A stretch of DNA of 6,066 bases, from NCBI GenBank assembly GCA_035641235.1, contig DASQUP010000064.1, positions 1-6,066 of the forward strand, in the 5' to 3' direction. Below are positions 5,956 to 6,066 of the stretch, piece after piece (the stretch's first letter is position 1; every line of letters starts with the position of its first letter). Made by a program: the position numbers and the translations under genes. Below the pieces are notes generated by a model, which was not told the DNA's origin, did not search any database, and saw only the letters and a program-made list of their open reading frames with translations. This DNA is from DASQUP01 sp035641235 (GTDB taxonomy: Bacteria > Actinomycetota > CADDZG01 > WHSQ01).

Positions 5956-6006
5956 CGACCTGTCTGCTCTCAGTCACGCTATCCATGACTGTTTGCAGAC
6001 GGTTCG
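5956..6006 (+). repeat. 51-bp palindromic repeat, copy 4
   Basis: The left arm CGACCTGTCTGC (5956-5967) pairs with GCAGACGGTTCG (5995-6006) with one mismatch and one wobble. A 3 by 3 internal loop follows, then the inner stem CAGTCACG (5971-5978) with CATGACTG (5984-5991), with one mismatch, and a five-base loop (5979-5983). The architecture and register equal those of copies 2 and 3, while the outer-stem sequence follows copy 3. It starts 38 bases upstream of the 175-residue protein gene. Confidence 0.88.
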
Positions 6007-6066
6007 CTTCTACTCGGTTCTTCATCCTCATGGAACGGCTCAACCAGTAGCACCAGACCCTCGGTC
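5979..6066 (-). CDS. Possible C-terminus of an unknown protein, cut by the right edge
   Basis: A minus-strand frame enters from the right edge and ends at TAG (5979-5981), giving 28 residues that read TEGLVLLVEPFHEDEEPSRS and then EPSANSHG. A hydrophobic strand followed by an acidic, polar tail is plausible for a protein end, and the direction agrees with the following genes. The stop would lie in the terminal loop of repeat copy 4, with the right arm of the repeat encoding the last residues. A second minus-strand frame is also open across this stretch, running to a TAG near 5928, but its composition (PRVWCYWLSRSM) is less natural. There is too little sequence to name a family. Confidence 0.4.
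   Translation of the reverse strand, partial: TEGLVLLVEPFHEDEEPSRSEPSANSHG

Noticed and set aside
150..6006. Integron attC sites as an explanation for the palindromes
   Set aside because: attC sites also conserve folding more than sequence, and one per gene would fit. However, the ends lack the GTTRRRY and RYYYAAC core boxes, the copies are in mixed orientation relative to genes, and one separates a housekeeping-type operon; no integrase is visible.
3123..6006. CRISPR array
   Set aside because: The repeats are far apart (600-3000 bases), imperfect, and separated by full genes, with no spacers or cas genes.

Overview
The window is dense, high-GC (by eye a little over 60%) bacterial DNA. Three signs point to an actinobacterium, most likely a poorly characterised lineage: a zinc uptake regulator very like mycobacterial Zur (FurB), a Zur box of the actinobacterial 7-1-7 type, and an apparently leaderless promoter. 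The exact taxon cannot be read from the sequence.

Layout. Positions 1-104 hold what may be the start of a minus-strand gene that leaves the left edge. Positions 105-245 hold a palindromic repeat, a Zur operator and a promoter. Positions 246-3125 are a compact plus-strand operon, znuA-znuC-znuB-zur, whose genes all overlap their neighbours. It encodes a zinc-binding lipoprotein, an ATPase, a membrane permease and the zinc-sensing repressor that should shut the operon off through the box at 210-224. Positions 3185-5917 are a minus-strand group converging on zur: a 175-residue membrane protein of unknown function, a slipin (SPFH/band 7 protein) and a YibE/F family multi-pass membrane protein. 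The last 88 bases probably carry the end of another minus-strand gene.

The most unusual feature is not a gene. Four copies of a 51-bp imperfect palindrome lie at 150-200, 3123-3173, 5325-5375 and 5956-6006. Every intergenic gap longer than about 50 bases has exactly one copy, and the overlapping or 12-base gene junctions have none. All four fold in the same register: an outer stem of about 11-12 bp, a small internal loop, an inner stem of about 6-8 bp and a short terminal loop. Several stem pairs change in a compensatory way between copies, so pairing itself seems to have been conserved. Copy 2 begins with the zur stop codon, and copy 4 may supply the stop codon of the gene at the right edge. 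This looks like a genome-wide repeat family, either a REP/MITE-like element or a transcript-end hairpin. I do not recognise it as a named family.

No rRNA, tRNA, CRISPR array, insertion sequence or transposase gene was seen. No stretch over 300 bases lacks a gene.
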